A DNA stretch of 64,000 nucleotides from Draconibacterium mangrovi (lineage in GTDB: Bacteria; Bacteroidota; Bacteroidia; Bacteroidales; Prolixibacteraceae): the NCBI RefSeq assembly GCF_010586825.1, contig NZ_JAAAGB010000001.1, forward strand, positions 744,001 to 808,000, written 5' to 3'. Position 1 is the stretch's first letter; the number at the start of each line of letters is the position of its first letter. The notes beneath the pieces are model-generated. The model did no database searches. It was not told where the DNA came from and saw only the letters and a program-made list of their open reading frames with translations. Below are positions 16,365 through 24,474 of the stretch, piece by piece. A program made the translations under genes and the position numbers.

Positions 16365-18215
16365 TTGAAAAAAGAAGAGTTGGAAATAAGGTTTAAGGAA
16401 CTGAGCGACATTTTGCTCGGTGAACTTAACGATGATGGCTTTTGGTCTGGAGAACTATCATCGAGTGCGCTTGGGGTAGCAGTAGCTGTTGCAGCGCTCC
16501 ATTTCCACGATGCCAGTCTTCATCAACAGGAAATTACAAAAGGCCTGAAATGGCTTTCTTCAAATCAGAATACAGACGGTGGTTATGGCGACACGCCTGA
16601 AAGTCCGGCAAATATTTCAACTTCTTTACTTTCTTATGCGGCGTTGAATTTATATGCTGAAAAGAATTCGGAGGTAAAGACAACACAGCAAAAACTGGCT
16701 GACTACCTTAAAACGCAGAATGTTGATGTCCGTTCAGACCAGGTCGCAAAAGTAATTCTTGATCATTACCAAAAAGATTATACGTTCTCGGTGCCGATTT
16801 TAACCTTGTGCGCACTTTGTGGTATTCCCGGAGACGATGGTTTTAAACACATTCCGCAGTTGCCTTTCGAGCTGGCTTTGCTGCCACGCCGGTTTTATCG
16901 TTTGCTGAATCTGAGCGTAGTGAGTTATGCAATCCCGGCACTGATTGCCGTTGGGATTGTGGTTTCCCGTAAGAAAAAATCGAATGGATTAACTCGTGCC
17001 ATCCGGGCAAAAGCGGAGACGAAAGCCCTTAAAATTCTGGAACGATCGCTACCCGAAAGCGGCGGCTTCCTGGAAGCTATTCCACTCACCGCATTTGTTG
17101 CCTTAAGCCTAATAAATGCAGGATTAAGAGATTCGATTGTTGTAGACAAAGGAATTGCTTTTTTAAAACGTACGCAACGCGAAGATGGCAGCTGGCCAAT
17201 TGACATCGACCTCTCGACGTGGGTGACCACCTTAAGTGTAAAAGCACTGGGTGAACGAAAAAACGAGGTACTGTCAGTAACTCAACAAAAGCGTATTGTT
17301 AATCACTTGCTTTCAGTGCAAAATAAAACAGTACATCCGTTTAACGGCACTTCGCCGGGTGGCTGGGGCTGGACAAATTACACGGGATCGGTACCCGACT
17401 GCGACGATACACCCGGAGCGATTCTGGCACTTTTAGACTTAGCGCCTCAACATACAATCAGAGAAGAAATATTAATGGGCGGCGAATGGCTGCTAAAACT
17501 TCAAAATAACGATGGTGGCTTCCCCACATTTTCACGGGGCTGGGGAAAATTACCTTTCGACCAGAGTTGTGCCGATTTAACCGGGCATTGTCTTTTAGCG
17601 CTTGCAAAACTTGTAGATGTATATAAATCAGAGCTGAATTCAAAACAGAAAAAACTGTATTCTACAGCAATAAAAAAGGCTGTCGATTATCTGGACAAAC
17701 ACCAAAAAGAAAACGGTTCGTGGTTACCACTTTGGTTTGGTAACCAGCACACCCAAAATCATAAAAACCCGGTGTACGGAACTGCGCGGGTACTCACCTA
17801 TTTTCAGAAAGCAAAATTGTTATTGAAAGATGAGCCGGTTTTAACTGAAAGAATTCAGAAAATGATTGCTGGAGGAACTAACTTCCTGCAGAAAGTTCAG
17901 AATGAAAATGGCAGCTGGGGAGGCGATTTTGGGATTAAAGGTTCGATTGAAGAAACAGCGCTTGCTGTTGCAGCTTTGAAGGAGACAAAATCGGAAACTG
18001 AGATTGAAAGAGGCTTAGCGTGGCTCGACGATTATTACAAAAAAAAGGGGCTTAAAAAAGCCCCAATCGGATTGTATTTTGCATCGTTATGGTACGATGA
18101 AAAATTATATCCTTTAACAGCTTATCTTGAAGCTGTTAAAGGATATATCGATAAAAATCAAATCTGGGTTCCCTCCTTTTGTACAAGGGTTCCGTCTTCC
18201 ATAATTACATCGTAG
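16365..18215 (+). CDS. Squalene-hopene-cyclase-like class II terpene cyclase
   Basis: 616 residues from a TTG start preceded by AAGGAAG; no better ATG is in frame nearby. The protein is a double alpha-barrel of the squalene-hopene cyclase family. The proton-donor motif is VPDCDDTPG (Asp345, Asp347, Asp348), equivalent to DXDDT, preceded by GGWGWTNY. QW-type repeats are visible: QREDGSWPID, LQNNDGGFPTF, KENGSWLPLW, QNENGSWGGD. The C-terminal IGLYFASLWYDEKLYPL is family-like. A hydrophobic segment (about 183-200) may mediate membrane association. Substrate is probably a linear polyprenyl or squalene-type chain, but the product cannot be predicted. The last 58 bp overlap the convergent lipoprotein gene, and a hairpin lies inside the coding sequence. 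Confidence 0.88.
   Translation: MKKEELEIRFKELSDILLGELNDDGFWSGELSSSALGVAVAVAALHFHDASLHQQEITKGLKWLSSNQNTDGGYGDTPESPANISTSLLSYAALNLYAEKNSEVKTTQQKLADYLKTQNVDVRSDQVAKVILDHYQKDYTFSVPILTLCALCGIPGDDGFKHIPQLPFELALLPRRFYRLLNLSVVSYAIPALIAVGIVVSRKKKSNGLTRAIRAKAETKALKILERSLPESGGFLEAIPLTAFVALSLINAGLRDSIVVDKGIAFLKRTQREDGSWPIDIDLSTWVTTLSVKALGERKNEVLSVTQQKRIVNHLLSVQNKTVHPFNGTSPGGWGWTNYTGSVPDCDDTPGAILALLDLAPQHTIREEILMGGEWLLKLQNNDGGFPTFSRGWGKLPFDQSCADLTGHCLLALAKLVDVYKSELNSKQKKLYSTAIKKAVDYLDKHQKENGSWLPLWFGNQHTQNHKNPVYGTARVLTYFQKAKLLLKDEPVLTERIQKMIAGGTNFLQKVQNENGSWGGDFGIKGSIEETALAVAALKETKSETEIERGLAWLDDYYKKKGLKKAPIGLYFASLWYDEKLYPLTAYLEAVKGYIDKNQIWVPSFCTRVPSSIITS
18111..18142 (-). terminator. Terminator of the cytochrome operon embedded in the cyclase coding sequence
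   Basis: A perfect 12-bp stem (CCTTTAACAGCT with AGCTGTTAAAGG) encloses an 8-base loop. Read on the minus strand it lies 16 bases after the stop of the OB-fold lipoprotein gene and is followed by ATATAATTTTTC. It is within codons for LYPLTAYLEAVKG of the cyclase. Confidence 0.7.
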
Positions 18216-18901
18216 AAATAGCCTGCGCCAAAATCTTTTTCCAGCGTTAGTTTGCCTTTAAAAGTAACCACGTCGCCAACTTTAACATCGGCTTGTGTTG
18301 TAATTGTCAGATCGAAATTACCACCGGCACCGGTACCATCCTGAATGTGCACCCAGTTTTTACCCATCACCTGTTCGTTCACTTTTACCACAGCCCCTTT
18401 AATTTCAAATTCTTTGCTGCTGTAATCGTCTTTATTGGCAAAAACATCGGCAATACTCAAGTCTCCTTCTTCTTTCTCGATTTCAACTTCGGCATCGCTA
18501 ACAGCCACTTTTCCCTGATGCGACTGAGGCATAGCACTACCCATGGCAGGCTGCTCAGTTCCGGGTGTTTTGGTTATTTTATTCACGAAGTAAATTACAT
18601 CAAAGGTTCTATCGATCTCTTTACTGTGGAAATTTTCCATTGGCAGGGCATCGTAGTAATATAAAACTTCGCCCGGATTCACCTCTTGTTTCGCTACTGC
18701 GATCCACTTTGCAATACCATTTTCAGTTGCACTAATGTAGGTGTAACTTCCTCCCTGAATCACTTCTGAAACCTTAATCATATTGAATGCACTCTCACTC
18801 TGAGCCGGAGCCGAAGCGCCATTTTTATTTCGTACACACGATAAAAACATACCGGCAACGGCCAGTATTATCAAAATCTTAGTCATCTTCATCCTCATCA
18901 T
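18158..18901 (-). CDS. OB-fold lipoprotein, last gene of the cytochrome operon
   Basis: 247 residues with a lipoprotein signal (MFLSC, Cys near 21); the true start may be the first ATG or one of the next in-frame ones. Two parts follow: a domain with SGGSYTYISATENGIAKWI-like strands (about 40-110), similar to GW/NrfJ-like small beta modules in cytochrome-associated proteins, and an OB-fold (about 155-245) with KGAVVKVNEQVMGKNWVHIQ and FKGKLTLEKDFGAGYFYD. It sits 14 bp after the beta-barrel gene. Probably a periplasmic or outer-membrane accessory protein of the cytochrome complex. No heme-binding motif. Confidence 0.7.
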   Translation of the reverse strand: MMRMKMTKILIILAVAGMFLSCVRNKNGASAPAQSESAFNMIKVSEVIQGGSYTYISATENGIAKWIAVAKQEVNPGEVLYYYDALPMENFHSKEIDRTFDVIYFVNKITKTPGTEQPAMGSAMPQSHQGKVAVSDAEVEIEKEEGDLSIADVFANKDDYSSKEFEIKGAVVKVNEQVMGKNWVHIQDGTGAGGNFDLTITTQADVKVGDVVTFKGKLTLEKDFGAGYFYDVIMEDGTLVQKEGTQI

Positions 18902-18914
18902 TCTTTTTATTGTT

Positions 18915-20531
18915 TTAAAATTTAATTCTCAAGTTAAGGTACAACCTGTTAAACAACTGTTGATCCTGAAATGTTGCCTCGTAATTGGCCGACAAATACA
19001 GTTTTTTACTGAATTGCCACGACAAATCAAGCTCGCCAATGTGCTGCTGCAAATTAGTTAAAGTATTTACATATTGAAAATCTACCCAACGATAATGTAG
19101 CATTGTATATAATTTTCCTGAAACAAGATCTTTTGATAAACGTGCACCATAAACCTGCCCGTCGAGATAGCTGGTTTGCATCAAATTGGCGGTAATACTC
19201 AACGATGCATTCAGGGCCGGAACTTTTGTCCAGGTTGCAAAACCATTTAATGTTTTTGTTGGTCGCGGATCTTCGTCACGGAATCGTGTTCCGGCACTGG
19301 CACCAACAATAAAGCCTTTTACAGGTTGGTAGTTAATTCTGGCGCCTACTCCTTGCCGGCTTGCCTGTTGCAAAATTTCGTCGGCATAATTCCGGAAGGT
19401 TTCGTAGTAAATCACATTCTTCCGATTGTCGTACGAACCAAAAACCGCAAGTCGCTTTGAAAAACGATAACGTGCTGAAAAATACAGGCCGGTTAAACTC
19501 ACGGTGTTTGTGGGCTTTTCATTTTCCACCTTATACAAATCGAGTTCCATCGAAGAAAACAAGGTTAGATTTTTAATGGCCGAATTGGTGTGCTGCATGT
19601 AAACAAACCGGCGGTCGACATTCCCCGAATTTCGCTGTTCGAAAAAAGCCAGCGACGACTGCACAAAACCATTGGCCGTTTTTTGGCTCTGCCCAACGTA
19701 AGCGCCGTATTCAAACAGATCAAAATTGTAGCCGTAATCCTGGTGATCGGGACGCGAACCGCCAACAATTCCGGCAAACATATTTTTAAATTTATATTCG
19801 AACTGTACTCCGTCAATGGCTCCAACATTTGCAATGCGTGGATTTATTTTTCGCCCGGCCCAAACAGATGCCGATTCATTAATATCGTATTTCAGCGCCA
19901 AACTGTATACTTTCAAGGCATTGTTCAGATTCTCCTGCACCACCTCCCACTGATTTAGTTTATGCGTAAAAGACACATACGTTTCAGCAGATATATTTGA
20001 TCCTGACAGATGCGAAGCTTTTGCCGATAAAGTATACCGAAAGCGGTGAATATTATCCGCTTCATCAGAAATATTGGAGTAAGAAGACAGGGACAATCTG
20101 CCGTTTATATCCTGTGTTCTCGTCGGTTCTTTTGTCGGTTCCTGCGAAATTAATACCTGTTCATTCACATCCTTATCAGGCAAATCCTGTTGCGGTTGCA
20201 CAACTTCACGAACCGGCTTATTTGTTCTGCCAAAAACAATATCGTCGACCTTAAACGTATGTTCTCCCAAAACAGAGCATAAACATGAAATAGAAGATTT
20301 ATTATCGACAAGTAAGGCCGGCGTCAGGCCGTTTTTATCCCGAATAAACAAGGTATCACCATTTTCAATCTGATCGGTGGAGGCAAATCGCACATAAATA
20401 TTTTCTCCGGTAATGTACGATACTTTCCCATTGAGAAGTTCCCCGGATTCTTGCGCATTCACGGCCATTGTTCCCCAAAACAAAAGAAACAATCCGAATA
20501 AGCTGATATTTGGTTTTCGTATCTTAATCAT
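18915..20531 (-). CDS. Outer-membrane beta-barrel protein of the cytochrome operon
   Basis: I choose the ATG at 20531 (538 residues), which overlaps the upstream cytochrome stop by 8 bp (ATGATTAA). A signal peptide (LFGLFLLFWGTMAVNAQ) is followed by a small beta domain (about 25-95, GKVSYITGENIYVRFAST), a Pro/Glu-rich linker (about 100-130), and a long series of alternating amphipathic strands to the C-terminus, ending in Phe (LNLRIKF), typical of outer-membrane barrels. Located beside two multiheme cytochromes it is a candidate porin sheath for moving electrons across the outer membrane, analogous to MtrB or OmbB, though no sequence similarity to these is evident to me. Confidence 0.75.
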   Translation of the reverse strand: MIKIRKPNISLFGLFLLFWGTMAVNAQESGELLNGKVSYITGENIYVRFASTDQIENGDTLFIRDKNGLTPALLVDNKSSISCLCSVLGEHTFKVDDIVFGRTNKPVREVVQPQQDLPDKDVNEQVLISQEPTKEPTRTQDINGRLSLSSYSNISDEADNIHRFRYTLSAKASHLSGSNISAETYVSFTHKLNQWEVVQENLNNALKVYSLALKYDINESASVWAGRKINPRIANVGAIDGVQFEYKFKNMFAGIVGGSRPDHQDYGYNFDLFEYGAYVGQSQKTANGFVQSSLAFFEQRNSGNVDRRFVYMQHTNSAIKNLTLFSSMELDLYKVENEKPTNTVSLTGLYFSARYRFSKRLAVFGSYDNRKNVIYYETFRNYADEILQQASRQGVGARINYQPVKGFIVGASAGTRFRDEDPRPTKTLNGFATWTKVPALNASLSITANLMQTSYLDGQVYGARLSKDLVSGKLYTMLHYRWVDFQYVNTLTNLQQHIGELDLSWQFSKKLYLSANYEATFQDQQLFNRLYLNLRIKF

Positions 20532-21555
20532 CTTCTGCATTACCTCTTGGGTGACAATCGAAACAACTTGTTGGCGTATATACGTAATCATTTACATCTC
20601 TATGGCGACTGTCCGTTTCGGTTTGATTGTGTTCGTGACAATCGGTACAGCTAAACAGTGAGTAGCTATTCTGCTGCGTGTGGCAATCAAAACAATTGTT
20701 CCATTCGCCGCGGTGCCTGCCCGAATAAATGGGGAAATAGTAGTCATCATGAACAGTAAACTGTGCAGGACTCCATCCCGGATCGGTTGTATGACAGTCG
20801 GTACACTGCGTTGAGAAACCGCTGTTTTGGTGCGATGGATTTGTTGCCGAAGTAAAATCAGTTTCATGGCAACTAAAACAATCGGTTGAAACAGGCTCAA
20901 AAACTCCTGAGGTATGACATTCGGTACAGCTGCTTATGGCATGTCCTTTTGTTAGTGGGAAAAAATCGTGATTAATACCTTGTGCCGACCACAAGAATGC
21001 GTCAATCCGATGGCATTCGAAACAGTCGGTCGAGAATCCGGACTCAATATGATTGGGCTCTGTAGTTGCATAATAATCCTGGCTGTGACAATCGATACAT
21101 TCTACTCCCAGAGGCTGAAACTCCAACAATGAAGCGCTTGTATGACAGTCCGAACAATCGGCGGTGTTGTGAGCTCCCAGCAGCGCGAAACGACTGGTTT
21201 GATGAATTTCGGTAATGTTACTTACCAGCCAGGAGCGCGAATCGTGACAGCGCCTGCAATCGAGGCCAACCGTGTTGTTGTGCATGTCGTTGTGACAATC
21301 AATACAATTCGTTTTTGCATCGTTAAAAACCAGGGTTGTGTGGCACGCTCTGCAATCGGTAAAAGCATGCTGCCCGTCAAGCGTAAAATCGGTTGAATCA
21401 TGCGAGAAACCTGCTGTTACTTTCGCGAAAATCCAGCCTTCGGTTGTGTGGCAGTCGAGGCAATCAATTGACAGGTCCTTACCATGGGGATTTTCCTGTG
21501 CCCTCAGTTGAAAGACCAAAAACAACACTACAATTATTAATGACAACTTGCGCAT
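20524..21555 (-). CDS. 13-heme c-type cytochrome
   Basis: 343 residues with a signal peptide (MRKLSLIIVVLFLVFQLRAQ). I count 13 CxxCH heme-binding motifs from CLDCH near residue 32 to CFDCH near the C-terminus, spread over the entire mature chain, with extra His residues between them as sixth ligands. It is therefore a multiheme electron carrier in the periplasm or at the outer membrane. The start overlaps the upstream 20-heme gene by 19 bp, and the end overlaps the barrel gene. The motif spacing and phrases such as HxSGFSTxCxxCH repeat internally, pointing to growth by duplication. No named family recognised beyond multiheme cytochrome c. Confidence 0.9.
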   Translation of the reverse strand: MRKLSLIIVVLFLVFQLRAQENPHGKDLSIDCLDCHTTEGWIFAKVTAGFSHDSTDFTLDGQHAFTDCRACHTTLVFNDAKTNCIDCHNDMHNNTVGLDCRRCHDSRSWLVSNITEIHQTSRFALLGAHNTADCSDCHTSASLLEFQPLGVECIDCHSQDYYATTEPNHIESGFSTDCFECHRIDAFLWSAQGINHDFFPLTKGHAISSCTECHTSGVFEPVSTDCFSCHETDFTSATNPSHQNSGFSTQCTDCHTTDPGWSPAQFTVHDDYYFPIYSGRHRGEWNNCFDCHTQQNSYSLFSCTDCHEHNQTETDSRHRDVNDYVYTPTSCFDCHPRGNAEDD

Positions 21556-23132
21556 GTTATATCTTCAAATTTATAAACGATGTAATTCCGGATTAAATTA
21601 TCGGTGGGTTTATGGCAGGCAATACACTCCAGCCCCTCATGTTTTCCATCGATTTTAAACCGTGCATTATCATGATTGAATTTTTCGGGCAACCAGTTGT
21701 TAAACGTGTGGCACCCCTCGCAATCATTTTTCCCAGATTCCTCAAACTGCCCAAAATGAATATCGTCATGGCAGTTCGCACAGTCAGCCGCGAGTCCTGC
21801 AAACTTTTGCCTGGCAACTCCGGCAGTTTCGTTAAAGTGGCAATCGCGACATGATGCCGCTGTATGTTTACCTTCGAGATTAAATTTCGTTTTGCTATGA
21901 TCAAAGTCGATCTGGCTCCAGATCGTTTCGTTATGACACACACGACAATCGGAATCAGGCATAAATTTACTGCTGATTTTATCATCATGAATATTTTTGT
22001 GACAAGCAATGCAATTGATTTCTTCGAACTTAAAATTCCATTCTTCACCTTTTTTATGGCATTCGAAACACGGAGTTGCCCCGTGGGCACCGACCAAGGC
22101 AAATTCAGTGTTCTTATGCCGCTCAAGGCCAAAAGAAGAAGGCGAAAATCCATTAACAGAGTGACAGGAATTACAATCGGGTGAAACCCTTTTTTTTGCC
22201 AACTGACCTTTATGAAAATCGCTGTGGCAATCGGTACAATTAGTATGCGGTACTGCTTTAGTGTAATTACCCGAGGCGTGACATTCTTTACAATCTACCG
22301 CAACATGTTTGCCCCGCAATGGATAGTCGGTATTGTTGTGGTTAAAAGCGCCAATGTTCTTCACCTGCGTGAAAGAAAATTCATCGTGACATTTACGACA
22401 GTCGTTACCAAATTTATTGTTGTGCACATCCTTATGGCAGCTGGTACAGTTTGCAAACTGAACACCTGCAAACTGTTGAAAGGCCTTGCCATTCATTGTC
22501 TTTTTTTCGTGACATCGAGAACAATCAACTTCCCTGTGTTTCCCAACCAATGGGAATTTAGTTGCTGCGTGATCAAAACCGGTAGCCGGAACAAAAGCCT
22601 CCTGGTTGTGACAATCCGTACAATTCTGCGACAAAGTATTCTGGTGAACATCGGTATGGCAATCGATACATTCCGTGCCCATTCCGAGGAAGGTACCGGC
22701 CGATTTTTTCTGCAAAATATTGTTTTTAATTAATGAAGCTTTATGACAATCGATACAGGTTATTTCAGCATGTTTTGCTTCCAGTTTAAAACCCGTTAGG
22801 TCGTGATTGAAATTATCTTGATTCATCCGAATCATCTTAAAATTTCGACCATAATGTTCGCCGTGACATGCTGCACATCGTTGCCCTGTAACTTCCGCCG
22901 ATGCATGATAACCTTTCTTCTGGTCTATCAGCATCTTTATTTCGGTATGACAAGCCAAACATTTTGCCGAGGTTTCCTTCTCTCCCAAAACATGGCACTT
23001 TGTACAGTTTGTTAAACCTTCCAAATGGGCATGTGCATCAGACAATTCTCCCGGCGATAACTGGGCAAAAGATTTTACCGCAATAAAAAATACTGCCAAA
23101 AGAAATCCGATATGTTTACCAAATATTTTCAA
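21537..23132 (-). CDS. 20-heme c-type cytochrome
   Basis: 531 residues with a signal peptide (GFLLAVFFIAVKSFAQ). I count 20 CxxCH motifs, from CTKCH to the very last residues CASCH, where the protein ends immediately after the final heme His. The N-terminal region resembles c3-type modules (CHTEIKMLIDQKKGYH). A repeated unit FDHxxTxFxLxGKHxxxxCxxCH occurs at least five times. It should be a long conductive chain. Operon position: directly downstream of the FeS/FAD oxidoreductase (4 bp gap), upstream of the 13-heme protein with a 19-bp overlap. Heme maturation genes are not in the window. Confidence 0.92.
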   Translation of the reverse strand: MKIFGKHIGFLLAVFFIAVKSFAQLSPGELSDAHAHLEGLTNCTKCHVLGEKETSAKCLACHTEIKMLIDQKKGYHASAEVTGQRCAACHGEHYGRNFKMIRMNQDNFNHDLTGFKLEAKHAEITCIDCHKASLIKNNILQKKSAGTFLGMGTECIDCHTDVHQNTLSQNCTDCHNQEAFVPATGFDHAATKFPLVGKHREVDCSRCHEKKTMNGKAFQQFAGVQFANCTSCHKDVHNNKFGNDCRKCHDEFSFTQVKNIGAFNHNNTDYPLRGKHVAVDCKECHASGNYTKAVPHTNCTDCHSDFHKGQLAKKRVSPDCNSCHSVNGFSPSSFGLERHKNTEFALVGAHGATPCFECHKKGEEWNFKFEEINCIACHKNIHDDKISSKFMPDSDCRVCHNETIWSQIDFDHSKTKFNLEGKHTAASCRDCHFNETAGVARQKFAGLAADCANCHDDIHFGQFEESGKNDCEGCHTFNNWLPEKFNHDNARFKIDGKHEGLECIACHKPTDNLIRNYIVYKFEDITCASCH

Positions 23133-23136
23133 GTTT

Positions 23137-24471
23137 CTAAGCGTGATTTAATATTGCTTCGCCAAATTTTGTGGTTATTTCAATTCCTGCGTTTCGTAAA
23201 AGCTCGGTGGGCAATTCGCCTCCTGCAAAAATGTATACCAGGTTATTTTCAATTACCAACTCCTCTTGCTGATCTGCAATTTTCAAGCGCACACACTCTT
23301 CTTCAATCGCACTTACGTTTGAGTTCAATATCACATCCAAAAGCTTTGATTCAATGGCTTCGTCAAGTTTTTTCCGGTTTTTCGGTTTTAGGCGCGAAAA
23401 AGTTTCCTTCCGGTACGAAAGGGTAACTTCATTTCCGGTAGCCAGCAACAGGGCTGATTCAATTGCCGAATCGCCACCGCCAACAACCAATATTTTATTG
23501 CCCGAAATAAGCTCAGGTTCCAGCAATCGGTAAGCAACTTTTGGCAAATCTTCACCGGGAACATTTAACTTTCGTGGCGTGCCACGCCGGCCAATGGCCA
23601 GCAAAACGCGCTGCGAGGTGTACTGTTCGCCGTTGTTACATTCCACACAAAATCCCTGCTCGGTTTTAGATATCTTATTAACCTTTTGTTTTTCACTGAT
23701 TTTAATCTCGTTCTTCGACAAAACTTCGTTCCACAAATCCAGCAACTCGGGCTTGCTGGTTTCGTACAGTTTTACTTTTCCATATAACGGCAAATCCATT
23801 GGCGAGGTCATTACAATTTTCGCCCGCGGAAAAGTGTACACAGTTCCGCCCAGCGTATCCTGCTCCAACGTAACTGTTTTTAACTTCAAGCGTTTTGCTT
23901 CAAGTGTAGCAGAAATTCCTGCAGGACCGGCTCCAATCACAATCAAATCGTATTCAGTACCACTTCCCGTTTTTATTCCTTTTGCAAGGTTTTGAACAGC
24001 CTGCCGTCCCTGCTCCACCGCATTTCGGATCAATCCCATTCCGCCCATTTCGCCGGCAATGAACATTCCTTTTACGTTGGTTTCAAATGTTTGATTAACA
24101 TGTGGCAGATCAACACCCCGCTTTTCGGTTCCGATAAAAAGTGAAATGGCCTGTGTTGGACAGGCATGAAAACATGCGCCGTGTCCCACACACTGGCTGG
24201 CATTTATAACGGTTGCTTTTCCATTCCGAATGCCAAGAATATCATGTTCGGGGCAGGCACGAATACAGGCTCCACTCTGGATGCATGAATTTACATCAAC
24301 CACCGGATGTAAGGAAACCGGCTCATGCAATCCATCTTCTTTTGCCCTTTGTATCTTCTCTTCAACAATTTTCGATTCACGTCGCAATTTTCGGATATAG
24401 ATGAAAACCACCCCAAGAAGAAATAGTACTACCGCACCGTAAATCAATATTTGTTCAAGCAAGTTTTCCAT
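23137..24471 (-). CDS. Membrane-anchored FeS / FAD-NAD(P)H oxidoreductase
   Basis: 444 residues. A transmembrane helix (about 9-27) is followed by a dicluster ferredoxin-like domain (about 55-110) and a thioredoxin-reductase-like two-Rossmann module (about 173-440). FAD motif GAGPAG (180-185); NAD(P) motif VVGGGDSAIE. Both cluster motifs deviate from the norm: C63-x5-C69-x3-C73-P and C94-x5-C100-x3-C104-P, with Ser66 and His97 in place of the second Cys. A segment FETNVKGMFIAGEMGG (about 129-144), normally found at the C-terminus of FAD domains, here precedes the FAD motif. It likely oxidises NAD(P)H or a ferredoxin and passes electrons to the b-type protein or the cytochromes. Confidence 0.85.
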   Translation of the reverse strand: MENLLEQILIYGAVVLFLLGVVFIYIRKLRRESKIVEEKIQRAKEDGLHEPVSLHPVVDVNSCIQSGACIRACPEHDILGIRNGKATVINASQCVGHGACFHACPTQAISLFIGTEKRGVDLPHVNQTFETNVKGMFIAGEMGGMGLIRNAVEQGRQAVQNLAKGIKTGSGTEYDLIVIGAGPAGISATLEAKRLKLKTVTLEQDTLGGTVYTFPRAKIVMTSPMDLPLYGKVKLYETSKPELLDLWNEVLSKNEIKISEKQKVNKISKTEQGFCVECNNGEQYTSQRVLLAIGRRGTPRKLNVPGEDLPKVAYRLLEPELISGNKILVVGGGDSAIESALLLATGNEVTLSYRKETFSRLKPKNRKKLDEAIESKLLDVILNSNVSAIEEECVRLKIADQQEELVIENNLVYIFAGGELPTELLRNAGIEITTKFGEAILNHA

Positions 24472-24474
24472 AGT

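Noticed and set aside
22212-22733. Open frame opposite to the 20-heme cytochrome
   Set aside because: It is the reverse of CxxCH-rich coding sequence and has no independent features.
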